Positions 45,711-54,011 of a stretch of 64,000 nt of DNA are shown piece after piece. A program made the translations under genes and the position numbers. Numbering within the stretch: the first letter of the stretch is position 1; each line of letters opens with the position of its first letter. Origin of the DNA: Pseudomonas piscis (GTDB taxonomy: Bacteria > Pseudomonadota > Gammaproteobacteria > Pseudomonadales > Pseudomonadaceae); NCBI RefSeq assembly GCF_009380155.1, contig NZ_WHUV01000001.1, positions 1,116,001 through 1,180,000 on the forward strand, read 5' to 3'. The notes below the pieces were generated by a model. That model saw only the letters and a list, made by a program, of their open reading frames with translations. It had not been told where the DNA came from and made no database searches.

Positions 45711-46214
45711 ATGCTTCGTTCGTTGATTGCGCTGCTCGCGTTGCTGGCGCTGGGCGGCTGCCAGACCTGGCACAGCCTGCCTCCCGTGCAGCTGGAGCCG
45801 GCGCGCGAATTGCCGGTGATCCACGTCAGCGGCATGGGTGACCTGACGTCCGCGCCGCTGCGCGAGGCCCTCGCCCGGCGCGGGGCCTTCGCCGACGTGC
45901 AAAGGGGTCATGACCCCGAAGGCTATAACGTCATCGTCCTGGCCCAGAGCGATCTGGAGGACCAGCACAACCTGCCCCTGACCCTGCTCAGTGCCTGCAC
46001 GCTGTTCATCGTGCCGGCACCGGTGAGCTGGAACAGCCAGATGATGTTCCACTTAAGCCGTGGCGATCGTCCATTGGCCAAGTACATGATCGACAACCGC
46101 ACCCGGGCCTGGCGTGGGCTGTTCAACCCCGATGGCGGGCGCAACGAGCATCTGCAGCGTATCGCCGACGACTTCATCGCGCAGATGCGCAAGGATCCCA
46201 GTTGGCGCGAATAG
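45711..46214 (+). CDS. Hypothetical lipoprotein
   Basis: 167 aa from ATG 45711; the frame is open upstream, but this start fits a signal peptide. The lipobox is LALGGCQTW (Cys near 20), so the mature protein is probably anchored in a membrane. The rest has no recognised motif; segments such as LPVIHVSGMGDLTSAPLREALARRGAF and LLSACTLFIVPAPVSW suggest a compact fold. It is convergent with the DHDPS-family gene, sharing one terminator. Confidence 0.7.
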   Translation: MLRSLIALLALLALGGCQTWHSLPPVQLEPARELPVIHVSGMGDLTSAPLREALARRGAFADVQRGHDPEGYNVIVLAQSDLEDQHNLPLTLLSACTLFIVPAPVSWNSQMMFHLSRGDRPLAKYMIDNRTRAWRGLFNPDGGRNEHLQRIADDFIAQMRKDPSWRE

Positions 46215-46230
46215 CGCCGTGGCACCAGGC

Positions 46231-46266
46231 ACAAGGCCCGAGCGGTTCGCACCGTTCGGGCCTTGT
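46231..46266. terminator. Strong bidirectional terminator hairpin
   Basis: 16-bp stem (one G-U) formed by ACAAGGCCCGAGCGGT and ACCGTTCGGGCCTTGT with a 4-base loop, between the convergent lipoprotein and DHDPS-family genes. Confidence 0.8.
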
Positions 46267-46281
46267 ACTTTCAGCGGCAGT

Positions 46282-47169
46282 TCAAGCCAGCTGGTGCAAC
46301 AGCCCCTGCAATTGCTGGCGGGCGGCCTGGGCCAGGGGGAACACCGGCCGGCGCGGTTCGCCGGCGGCCAGGCCCGTGAGCTCCAGGCCAGCCTTGACCG
46401 TGGCAGGCAGGCCGCCCTTGAGGATGAACTCTAGCAATGGCAATTGCCGGTAGAACAGGGTGCGGGCGCGCTCCAGGTCGTTGTCGCGCGTCGCCTGGTA
46501 GAGGTCGAGGTTGAGCTGCGGGATCAGGTTCGCCGCCGCGGTGCACCAGCCCCGGGCACCGGCGGCGAAGGCTTCCAGCGCCAGGGGGTTGCAGCCGTTG
46601 TAGAACGGCACCTGGCCTTCGCCGAGCAGTTGCAGCTTGTGCATGCGCTGGATATCGCCGGTGCTTTCCTTGACCAGGGTGACGTTCTCCACGCTGTGGA
46701 AGATCTTCAGGATCAGTTCCACCGACATGTCGATGCCGCTGGTGGCTGGGTTGTTGTAGAGCATGATCGGCACGCCGATGCTGTCGCCGATGGCCTGGTA
46801 GTGGGCGAGGATCTCGGCCTCGCCGAGCTTCCAGTAGGAGGCGGGCAGCACCATCACCACATCGGCGCCCCGGGCTTCGGCGAAGCGCGCGCGGCGGATG
46901 GCCTTGGTGGTGGTCAGGTCGGAAACGCTGACGATGGTCGGCACCCGCCGGGCCACGTGGCGGATGCTGAATTCACTGACCTGCTCCCATTCGGCGTCGC
47001 TCAGGTAGGCGCCTTCGCCAGTGCTGCCCAAGGGGGCGATAGCGTGTACGCCGGCGTCGATCATGCGATCGATGGAGCGGCCGAGGGCTTCCAGGTCCAG
47101 GCCTTCGCCGTGGGCACTGAAGGGGGTGACGGTGTAGCCGATAATGCCGTGAATGTTGGGGGTGGACAT
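46282..47169 (-). CDS. Dihydrodipicolinate synthase/N-acetylneuraminate lyase family aldolase
   Basis: 295 aa from the ATG at 47167-47169, with AGGAG upstream. The class I aldolase features are the GSTGEG loop, Tyr in IMLYNNPATSG and the Schiff-base Lys in VTLVKESTGD. This superfamily includes DapA, sialic acid lyase and hydroxyproline-derived deaminases, and the substrate here is not assignable. It is the second gene behind the class II aldolase, and both face the XRE-cupin regulator. Confidence 0.9.
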   Translation of the reverse strand: MSTPNIHGIIGYTVTPFSAHGEGLDLEALGRSIDRMIDAGVHAIAPLGSTGEGAYLSDAEWEQVSEFSIRHVARRVPTIVSVSDLTTTKAIRRARFAEARGADVVMVLPASYWKLGEAEILAHYQAIGDSIGVPIMLYNNPATSGIDMSVELILKIFHSVENVTLVKESTGDIQRMHKLQLLGEGQVPFYNGCNPLALEAFAAGARGWCTAAANLIPQLNLDLYQATRDNDLERARTLFYRQLPLLEFILKGGLPATVKAGLELTGLAAGEPRRPVFPLAQAARQQLQGLLHQLA

Positions 47170-47203
47170 GGTGCAACTCCTGCAAGGCATGAAAGGGGGC
47201 GGA

Positions 47204-47986
47204 TCAGTTCAGGCAGTCGGCGTGTCGTTTTAGGTTTTGCCGGGCGTAGTAGTTGAAGGCCGCGCCGTGGCGCTTGGGCTTGGAGATCCAGTCATGGGCT
47301 TCGCGGCCCAGCTCCGGGAGGATCGGCTTGATGCTGCCGGCAGCCATGGCCAGCAGTTGCAGGCGCGCCGCACGCTCGATCAGTTGGGCGATCACGCAGG
47401 CTTCCTCGATGCTGGCGCCGGTGGACAACTGGCCGTGGTGCGAAAGCAGGATCGCGCGCTTGTCGCCCAGGGCCGCGGAGATGATCTCGCCTTCTTCGTT
47501 GCCCACCGGCACGCCCGGCCAGGGTTCGAGAAACGCGCAATCCTCGTACAGCGGGCACAGGTCCATGTGCGAGACCTGCAGCGGCACTTCGAGCATCGAC
47601 AGGGCCGCGACGTGGGTCGGGTGGGTGTGGATGATGCAGTTCACGTCCGGCCGGGCGCGATACACCCAGCTGTGGAAGCGGTTGGCCGGGTTGGGCATGC
47701 CGTGGCCTTCCAGGACTTCCAGGTCCTCGTTGACCAGCAGCAGGTTGCTGGCGCTGATTTCGTCGAAGCCCAGGCCCAGTTGCTGGGTGTAGTAGGTGCC
47801 CGGCTGCGGTCCGCGGGCGGTGATCTGCCCGGCCAGGCCGGAGTCGTGGCCATGCTCGAATAGAATGCGGCAGGTCAGGGCCAGCTTTTGCCGGTCGGTC
47901 CACGTATTATCCGCCAGGGTATTGTGCATCTGGGTCAGGGCTTGCTTGACCAGTTGCTCCTTGGGCAATGCTAATGTCTTGGCCAT
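47204..47986 (-). CDS. Class II aldolase/adducin family protein
   Basis: 260 aa from the ATG at 47984-47986, with AAGGA upstream. The metal-binding motif HTHPTHVAALSML and LLSHHGQLSTGASIEEACV are visible; the N-terminal GLAGQITARG matches the family fold. It is the first gene of a two-gene operon with the DHDPS-family aldolase, and it is transcribed away from the XRE-cupin gene. The operator at 48067-48102 lies between them. Confidence 0.9.
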   Translation of the reverse strand: MAKTLALPKEQLVKQALTQMHNTLADNTWTDRQKLALTCRILFEHGHDSGLAGQITARGPQPGTYYTQQLGLGFDEISASNLLLVNEDLEVLEGHGMPNPANRFHSWVYRARPDVNCIIHTHPTHVAALSMLEVPLQVSHMDLCPLYEDCAFLEPWPGVPVGNEEGEIISAALGDKRAILLSHHGQLSTGASIEEACVIAQLIERAARLQLLAMAAGSIKPILPELGREAHDWISKPKRHGAAFNYYARQNLKRHADCLN

Positions 47987-48066
47987 TTTCGGGGTCCTTT
48001 GATCGGTGCGATGGACGTCGGGTCTACAGCTCACCCGCTGCTTGCGAGGTCGTTGGGTGAGTGCGA

Positions 48067-48102
48067 ATGACACTAAAGAGGCTATATGACACTTTGTGTC
48101 AT
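48067..48102. promoter_or_regulatory. XRE-cupin operator between divergent genes
   Basis: A perfect 17-base palindrome ATGACACTTTGTGTCAT (48086-48102) and a further half-site ATGACAC at 48067-48073, 19 bases away in direct orientation. The spacing is that of neighbouring helical turns. It sits between the aldolase operon and the XRE gene, a standard layout for an autoregulating repressor. Confidence 0.65.
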
Positions 48103-48147
48103 TGGCAAGCACCAATCGTTGCTTCCTAGATGGATTAATCGCTCTAC

Positions 48148-48690
48148 ATGTCTATCCGTTTGAAATTATTGAGAAAAAAACTTGGCGTGACCCTGGAGGC
48201 CCTGGCCGAGAAATCCGGCATGACCAAGAGCTACCTGTCCAAGGTCGAGCGGGGGCTGAACACGCCGTCGATTTCCGCCGCGTTGAAGCTGGCCAAGGCC
48301 TTGAACGTCAAGGTCGAGGAACTGTTCGCCGAGGACAGCATCAGCCTCGACAGCTACAGCCTGGTGCGCAGCCACGAGCGCCAGTCGCTGGCGGCCAATG
48401 AACAGACCCCGGGTTATGCGGTGCTGGCCCATCAGGTCAGCGAGCGCAACCTGCTGCCGTTCATCATCTACCCGGCCCGGGAGTTCAGCGACAAGACCTT
48501 CAAGGAGCACCTGGGGGAGGAGTTCCTGTTCGTCCATGAAGGCCGGGTGGAAGTGGATTTCATGAACGAACGGGTGGTGCTCGAGCGTGGCGATGCGCTG
48601 CATTTCAACGCGCAGAAACCCCACCGCATCCGCTCCCTGGGGGACGAGCAGGCGCAGTTGCTGGTGGTGGTGCACAGCGCCGAGGAGTGA
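48148..48690 (+). CDS. XRE-type regulator with cupin domain
   Basis: 180 aa. The HTH (IRLKLLRKKLGVTLEALAEKSGMTKSYLSKVERGLNTPSISAALKLAKAL) spans about 3-58. A cupin domain follows (FLFVHEGRVEVDFMNERVVLERGDALHFNAQKPHRIRSLG). Such HTH-cupin proteins sense a small metabolite and control adjacent catabolic genes. It is divergent from the aldolase/DHDPS-family operon and probably binds the palindrome between them. Confidence 0.93.
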   Translation: MSIRLKLLRKKLGVTLEALAEKSGMTKSYLSKVERGLNTPSISAALKLAKALNVKVEELFAEDSISLDSYSLVRSHERQSLAANEQTPGYAVLAHQVSERNLLPFIIYPAREFSDKTFKEHLGEEFLFVHEGRVEVDFMNERVVLERGDALHFNAQKPHRIRSLGDEQAQLLVVVHSAEE

Positions 48691-48790
48691 TGCGCTACAC
48701 CGTCGCCGCTGGGCTGGCGAAGCGGCGACAAGGCTCGCTGGGCCGTGCGTCGATCTCGTTGCCCGGGTGATCGTGCGGCCGCTGCGCGCC

Positions 48791-48810
48791 CGTGCGGCAG
48801 CGGCTACACG
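48791..48810. repeat. Degenerate intergenic repeat, copy D
   Basis: CGTGCGGCAGCGGCTACACG resembles the right half of the element at 7581-7716. An imperfect GTCGCCGCTGG...GCGGCGAC inverted pair lies nearby at about 48704-48730. Confidence 0.45.
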
Positions 48811-48831
48811 GGGCGTTTGTGGTCGATTGGC

Positions 48832-49860
48832 TCAGCGCTCTACCGGGACTGCCAGCGCCGGGTCGCCCAGGGCGTGGGTCCTGGAGTCGAAGAAGCGCAG
48901 GTTCAACTCCAGGCCTTCGAACAGCTTGGCGTAGTGGCGCTTCTGGTGCTGGACGAACGCCGGGCTGCGCGGGTAGACGGAGATGGCCAGGGTGCCGGCG
49001 CCGCACTGGCGGATCGCCTGGACCAGGTGGGCATCCTGGGGGCCCAGGTTATGGCCGAAGATGCACAGGGCACCCTGGTGGTCCAGTAGCTGCTGGTAGC
49101 AGAACGACAAGTAGTCGCTGCTGCGAATGGTCTTGAGCTTGTCCGCCAGGGGGCCTTCGTTGACGAACAACGGCACGTCGTCCAGCGTCTTGAGGGTGTT
49201 GTTGATGGCGAAGTTGCCCAGCAGGGTGCCTTCGGTGGAGGTCAGCTTGCGTGCGCTGCCATCGAGGTTGCGCACCAGGTGCAGGCCGCCGTGCAGGTAG
49301 AGAATGCGGGTTTCAGGGGGCTGGGTGCCAGTCAGGTCGAAGGCCGGTTCGCTGCCCTGGAACAGGTCGTTCAGGCCCTGGGGGGCGTGCTGCACGGCCC
49401 AGTAGTTGAGCAAGTCGTAGTTGCTGGTGAATACCGTGGGGTATTGCCGAAGTTCGCCGTTGATCGCCGCCAGGCTCTCGGGTTGTACCAGGCTCCAGGG
49501 AAGGTGCATGGCGTGCACGCTGTTGATCAGCGCTTCCTTGATCGCGTAGTAGCGGTTGCGCGGTGCCGCCGAGCTGATGGCCAGGGCCTTGTTGACTCGG
49601 CTGGTGGTCTTCAGCGCACCCAGGACCTGCTCGAAGCTGCGGGTCTGCAAGGCCTCGAATACGCTGAGCTCGGATTGGCCGAGGGGTTTTTCCACGACGC
49701 TGCGGACATTTTCGAACAGCGAGTCGTAGGCGAAGTTTTTCCACACCGCCCGGCTGGCGCCGTTGCCGATCAGCAGGCCGGTGAACCGGGTGCTTGCGCG
49801 CAGGGCATTCCAGTCTTCAAGTTGGGCATCAAATTCCTGGAAATCCTTCATTGCGGTCAT
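48832..49860 (-). CDS. DUF4917 family protein with SIR2-like fold
   Basis: 342 aa. Motifs in order suit a SIR2-like NAD-binding fold: LLIGNGASRAVW near 28, TVFTSNYDLLNYWA, ILYLHGGLH and ALCIFGHNLGPQDAHLV. The N-terminal LLIGNGAS matches the Gly-rich loop, and the LHG segment is typical of SIR2_2. The protein has no HTH and no signal peptide. Homologous SIR2-like proteins occur in phage defence, but there is no effector partner here, so a defence role is only speculative. Confidence 0.78.
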   Translation of the reverse strand: MTAMKDFQEFDAQLEDWNALRASTRFTGLLIGNGASRAVWKNFAYDSLFENVRSVVEKPLGQSELSVFEALQTRSFEQVLGALKTTSRVNKALAISSAAPRNRYYAIKEALINSVHAMHLPWSLVQPESLAAINGELRQYPTVFTSNYDLLNYWAVQHAPQGLNDLFQGSEPAFDLTGTQPPETRILYLHGGLHLVRNLDGSARKLTSTEGTLLGNFAINNTLKTLDDVPLFVNEGPLADKLKTIRSSDYLSFCYQQLLDHQGALCIFGHNLGPQDAHLVQAIRQCGAGTLAISVYPRSPAFVQHQKRHYAKLFEGLELNLRFFDSRTHALGDPALAVPVER

Positions 49861-49934
49861 CGGTCTCGGGGCTGTAGGTGGTCGGGGCGCGACTTTATCA
49901 CGACCGACCCTTGCGCCAGATCAAGAACGCCAGT

Positions 49935-49946
49935 GACCGATCGGTC
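49935..49946. promoter_or_regulatory. Perfect 12-base palindrome, TetR-like
   Basis: GACCGATCGGTC, about 63 bases upstream of the Fe-alcohol dehydrogenase ATG and in the leader shared with the divergent DUF4917 gene. Palindromes of this type are frequent TetR-family operators. No tetR gene lies nearby, so binding is uncertain. Confidence 0.35.
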
Positions 49947-50008
49947 GATTCTGTCCCATAGACATTGAATCAAGACCCTGAACGGGGCCCCCGCCTGGAG
50001 ATTTCCTG

Positions 50009-51157
50009 ATGAGTAGCACCTTCTTCATCCCAGCCGTCAACATCATGGGCATCGATTGCCTCGACGAGGCCATGAGCGCCATTCGCAACTATGGTTTTCG
50101 CAAGGCGCTGATCGTGACCGATGCCGGGCTGGCCAAGGCTGGCGTGGCCGGGATGATCGCCGAGAAGCTGGCCATGCAGGACATCGACTCGGCGATCTTC
50201 GATGGCGCCAAGCCCAACCCGAGCATCGCCAACGTCGAGCAGGGCCTGGCCCAGCTGCAGCAAGCCAAGTGCGACTTCGTGATCTCCCTGGGAGGCGGTT
50301 CGCCCCATGACTGCGCCAAGGGTATCGCCCTGTGCGCCACCAACGGTGGGCATATCAGCGACTACGAGGGCGTCGACCGTTCGAGCAAGCCTCAACTGCC
50401 GCTGGTCGCCATCAATACCACCGCCGGCACCGCCAGCGAAATGACCCGCTTCTGCATCATCACCGACGAGTCGCGCCACGTGAAAATGGCCATCGTCGAT
50501 CGCAACGTCACGCCGTTGTTGTCGGTCAACGACCCGGCACTGATGGTGGCGATGCCCAAGGGCCTGACCGCGGCCACCGGCATGGATGCCCTGACCCACG
50601 CCGTGGAGGCCTATGTGTCCACGGCGGCTAACCCGATCACCGATGCCTGCGCGTTGAAGGCCATCAGCATGATCAGCCACAACCTGCGCCAGGCGGTGCA
50701 TGACGGCGGCGACCTGGTAGCGCGGGAGAACATGGCCTATGCCCAGTTCCTGGCGGGCATGGCCTTCAACAACGCATCCCTGGGGTTCGTGCACGCCATG
50801 GCCCACCAGTTGGGTGGCTTCTACGACTTGCCCCATGGCGTGTGCAATGCCGTGCTGCTGCCCCACGTCCAAAGCTTTAACGCGACGGTCTGCGCCGAGC
50901 GCCTGACCGACGTGGCCCATGCCCTGGGCGCGGATATCCGTGGTTTCAGTCCGGAAGAGGGGGCCCAGGCGGCGATCACCGCCATTCGTACCCTGGCCCG
51001 TGACGTGGAGATCCCCGCTGGCCTGCGGGAGCTGGGCGCCAAGCTGCAGGACATTCCGACCTTGGCCGCCAACGCACTTAAGGATGCCTGTGGCCTGACC
51101 AACCCGCGTCCGGCGGAGCAGCGCCAGATCGAGGAGATTTTCCGCAACGCGTTCTGA
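50009..51157 (+). CDS. Iron-containing alcohol dehydrogenase
   Basis: 382 aa from ATG 50009, with TGGAG upstream. The NAD-binding segment is [17 protein letters not shown]. The metal-ligand region is [15 protein letters not shown] and [22 protein letters not shown], with two His-rich motifs for Fe. Length matches the YiaY/AdhB group that oxidises primary alcohols. No pathway partner is adjacent. Confidence 0.93.
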   Translation: MSSTFFIPAVNIMGIDCLDEAMSAIRNYGFRKALIVTDAGLAKAGVAGMIAEKLAMQDIDSAIFDGAKPNPSIANVEQGLAQLQQAKCDFVISLGGGSPHDCAKGIALCATNGGHISDYEGVDRSSKPQLPLVAINTTAGTASEMTRFCIITDESRHVKMAIVDRNVTPLLSVNDPALMVAMPKGLTAATGMDALTHAVEAYVSTAANPITDACALKAISMISHNLRQAVHDGGDLVARENMAYAQFLAGMAFNNASLGFVHAMAHQLGGFYDLPHGVCNAVLLPHVQSFNATVCAERLTDVAHALGADIRGFSPEEGAQAAITAIRTLARDVEIPAGLRELGAKLQDIPTLAANALKDACGLTNPRPAEQRQIEEIFRNAF

Positions 51158-51239
51158 GAGGGCACGAGGGTGGATTGAAAGACCAGGCTCTGGAGAGGAT
51201 AGTGCGGCCTTCGCCCCGCCTCATCACAAGGAGCCGTGA

Positions 51240-51980
51240 ATGATCCGTCCATCGTCCCTGATCCAGATCCTGGGTGGCATCGGGTTGCTGTTGGGCAGCG
51301 CGGCGGTCGCTGCCCAGTGCCTGCCGCCGCCACGCAATGCCCAGGTGCCGGGGTTTTCCCTGTGCAAGGAGTGGCCGGCCTTCGCTGGCCAGAGCATCAG
51401 CCTGCTGGCCGAACTGACGCCGGATCCGGCGGTGGCCGATACCTCCGGCGACGGCACTTACGATCTGCAACTGGCGGTGCTGGATCGCCAGGACGGACAG
51501 GCGCTGGCCAGCTACCGGCAGCCGGTGGCCTTCGTCTCCGACGCCATCCACCTGGACAGTCTGAAGCTCGACACCGGGCGCTTCCAGCTGGCCCCGCAAG
51601 TGCGTGCCTTCGGCGTCAGGGCTGCATTCTCCGGCTCTTCGCGGGTCAATCCCTTCGATCAGGTGCTACTCAGCCTCTACGTGCGCGAAGGGGCCCGGCT
51701 GCGTCCGGTGATGGAGAAGTTCGTGGCTTATTCCTACAGCGGCGAGTGGGATGGGCAATGCACCGGGCAACGAGTCGAGATCACCCGTACCCTGGATATC
51801 GCCAAGACCAGCAGCCATGGTTATGCCGACCTGATCGTGCGTTCAGTGAGCGTCACCACCCTCGGCGAAGGCCAGGGCGAGCAGTGCCAGTCCCGATCCG
51901 TCACCAGCAAGCCTGTGCTGAGCACCCTGCATTACGATGGCCAGCGCTATGTGTTGCCCAATGAACTGAACGGGATTTGA
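51240..51980 (+). CDS. Secreted hypothetical protein, tandem paralogue 1
   Basis: 246 aa from ATG 51240, with AAGGAG 7 bases upstream. A signal peptide ends near AVAA-Q. The mature protein has paired cysteines (QCLPP, LCKEW, QCTGQ, QCQSR). It shares TRTLDIAKTSSHGYADLIVRS with the next gene (RRTLQMGPGQRHGYADLIVRT). I do not recognise the fold. It is presumably periplasmic and disulfide-bonded. Confidence 0.7.
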   Translation: MIRPSSLIQILGGIGLLLGSAAVAAQCLPPPRNAQVPGFSLCKEWPAFAGQSISLLAELTPDPAVADTSGDGTYDLQLAVLDRQDGQALASYRQPVAFVSDAIHLDSLKLDTGRFQLAPQVRAFGVRAAFSGSSRVNPFDQVLLSLYVREGARLRPVMEKFVAYSYSGEWDGQCTGQRVEITRTLDIAKTSSHGYADLIVRSVSVTTLGEGQGEQCQSRSVTSKPVLSTLHYDGQRYVLPNELNGI

Positions 51981-51990
51981 AGACGTGTCG

Positions 51991-52716
51991 ATGAAGCGCT
52001 GTGGAGTTGGCCCTGGGCTGGCGTTATTGGGTTTGCTGGTGGTCACGGCGGCCCGGGCCGACTGTGATGACCGCGTCGATGTTCCTGGGCAGTTGCATGC
52101 TTGCAAAGCCTGGCCTGCGCAACCTGGGATGAGCATCAGTGCCCGAGCGACCCCGATGCCCGGGCCTGAGGATGCCGACACCCGCAGCTACAGCCTGGAT
52201 GTGGCCCTGGTGGATAGTGACTCCGGTTGGGCGGTGGCCAGCAACTACAAGGATTCGGCATTGTTCTGCGATGCCGTGGCCGTGCAGGGCCTGCAGATCG
52301 ATACCGCGCGTTATCGCTTGAACCGGGCGGAGCAGGCCTTTGGCCTGCGGGTTCTTTACAGCCATGACTCCAGCGCCGCTCCTTATGAGAAATCCGTGCT
52401 GACCCTCTACCGGCGCGAGGACAAGGAACTCCTGCCCTTGCTGGAAGAGCTGGTGGTGGCTGAGAGCTCCGGAGAGTTCGGCTGGGAAGGCCAGTGCTCG
52501 GGGCATTCCCGGGCGATGCGCCGGACCTTGCAGATGGGCCCTGGCCAGCGTCATGGCTACGCCGACCTGATCGTGCGTACCCGCGAAATCAAGACCGAGC
52601 ATTTCAAGGTCGGCGACGGCTGCGACAGTCGTGACCTGCCTGCTCGCAACAGTACCTTGACCTTGCACTACGACGGTGTGCGTTATCCGATTCCTGACGC
52701 CTTGAAAGGATCCTGA
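51991..52716 (+). CDS. Secreted hypothetical protein, tandem paralogue 2
   Basis: 241 aa from ATG 51991; a GTG lies two codons earlier. The signal peptide is LALLGLLVVTAARA. It is colinear with the preceding protein: CKAWPAQPGMSISARA versus CKEWPAFAGQSISLLA, LDVALVDSDSGWAVASNY versus LQLAVLDRQDGQALASY, HGYADLIVR in both, and LHYDGVRYPIPDALKG versus LHYDGQRYVLPNELNG. The cysteines are at matching places. Function is unknown. Confidence 0.7.
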   Translation: MKRCGVGPGLALLGLLVVTAARADCDDRVDVPGQLHACKAWPAQPGMSISARATPMPGPEDADTRSYSLDVALVDSDSGWAVASNYKDSALFCDAVAVQGLQIDTARYRLNRAEQAFGLRVLYSHDSSAAPYEKSVLTLYRREDKELLPLLEELVVAESSGEFGWEGQCSGHSRAMRRTLQMGPGQRHGYADLIVRTREIKTEHFKVGDGCDSRDLPARNSTLTLHYDGVRYPIPDALKGS

Positions 52717-52719
52717 TCC

Positions 52720-53136
52720 ATGTTGACCGGCCTCAACCACCTGACCCTGGCGGTTACCGATGTGCCCCGCAGCCTGGCTTTCTACCATTCGCTGCTGCAA
52801 CTGCGCCTGGAGGCCAGTTGGGATGGCGGCGCCTACCTGTCCCTGCCGGGCCTGTGGTTGTGCCTGTCGCTGGATGGGCAACGCCAGGCGCCTGCGGTGG
52901 CCGACTACACCCACTATGCGTTCAGCCTGGAAGCGGGTGATTTCGATTCATTCGTCTCGCGCCTGCGTGAAGCTGGGGTGCAGGAGTGGCGCGACAATCG
53001 CAGCGAGGGAGCTTCGTTCTATTTTCTCGATCCGGACGGGCATCGGCTCGAGGCCCATGTCGGCGACCTGGCGTCACGCTTGCAGGCCTGTCGCCAGAGG
53101 CCCTATGCCGGCATGCGTTTCTATCCGGCCGGCTAG
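52720..53136 (+). CDS. fosA: FosA fosfomycin resistance glutathione transferase
   Basis: 138 aa from ATG 52720, with AAAGGA upstream. It is near-identical in pattern to P. aeruginosa FosA ([12 protein letters not shown]..., [33 protein letters not shown]). The Mn(II) ligands His7, His65 and Glu111 are present, as are the K+ site serines in SEGASF. It adds glutathione to fosfomycin. It starts 3 bases after the paralogue pair, so it may be co-transcribed. Confidence 0.95.
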   Translation: MLTGLNHLTLAVTDVPRSLAFYHSLLQLRLEASWDGGAYLSLPGLWLCLSLDGQRQAPAVADYTHYAFSLEAGDFDSFVSRLREAGVQEWRDNRSEGASFYFLDPDGHRLEAHVGDLASRLQACRQRPYAGMRFYPAG

Positions 53137-53262
53137 AAGCGCAGCATCCTGTTCGACAGTTGAACAAGCCGCTGGTGGTCGGCCCCCGGGATCATGCAGA
53201 ATCCTGCACATTCATCCTGTGCCTGGCGGCTGCGCCTGGCCCGTCGACTTGGAGTCTTGCCG

Positions 53263-53901
53263 ATGACCTCATCGCTGTTGCTGGCCGTTATCACCTCGGG
53301 TTTCATTTATGCGATCACCCCGGGCCCTGGGGTGCTGGCGGTGTTCGGCATCGGGGCAGCCCGTGGGCGGCAAGCCGGGGCAGGCTTTCTCTGCGGGCAT
53401 ATGGTCGGTGATGTGGTGTGGTGCAGCACGGCCTTGGTGGCCATTGTCGGCGCCCGGGAAATCGGCAGCGAAGCCTTCAATATCCTGGGTTTCCTCAGTG
53501 GCCTGTATCTGTTCTGGCTCGGTTTGCGGGCCATTCGCAGCAAGGGCGGCAGCGCCGACAACCCCCAGGGTGCAGCGCGCAATCCCTTCTGGCACGGGAT
53601 CCTTTTCGGCCTGACCAACCCCAAGGCCTATCCGGTGGCGGTGGCCACATTCACGGCATTGCTTTCCAGCCGGGCCGAGATGCTCAGCTGGTCGATGTTG
53701 CCCGGCCTGATCGCCCTGAGTTTCCTTGGCGGTCTTGCGGCATACGCTATTCTCATCGGCATCGTCGGTGCCCGTCAGGTGCGGGGCTGGTACCAGCGCC
53801 ATGAGCTGGCGATCACCCGGGTGTGTGGCGTGATGTTCATCGGGTTCGCGGTCAACGCCCTGGTGCATGCGGTGCCAGGGCTGGTCGGCAACAAGTCGTA
53901 A
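53263..53901 (+). CDS. LysE/RhtB family amino-acid exporter
   Basis: 212 aa from ATG 53263, with TTGGAG upstream. The start MTSSLLLAVITSGFIYAITPGPGVLAVFGIGAARGR is the LysE-family signature. About six membrane helices follow, with the inner loop GILFGLTNPKAYPVAVATF. It exports amino acids or derivatives through the inner membrane; the substrate is unknown. Confidence 0.92.
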   Translation: MTSSLLLAVITSGFIYAITPGPGVLAVFGIGAARGRQAGAGFLCGHMVGDVVWCSTALVAIVGAREIGSEAFNILGFLSGLYLFWLGLRAIRSKGGSADNPQGAARNPFWHGILFGLTNPKAYPVAVATFTALLSSRAEMLSWSMLPGLIALSFLGGLAAYAILIGIVGARQVRGWYQRHELAITRVCGVMFIGFAVNALVHAVPGLVGNKS

Positions 53902-54011
53902 GCAGGGCCGTTCGCAGGTTGCGGCGGTGTGCAGTCGGTGCCAGGCACCGGCTGACCGGGCTCAAGGGATGGGTACTCAAGTGCATTCTTCATGGGTAGT
54001 AGCTTTCTCTG

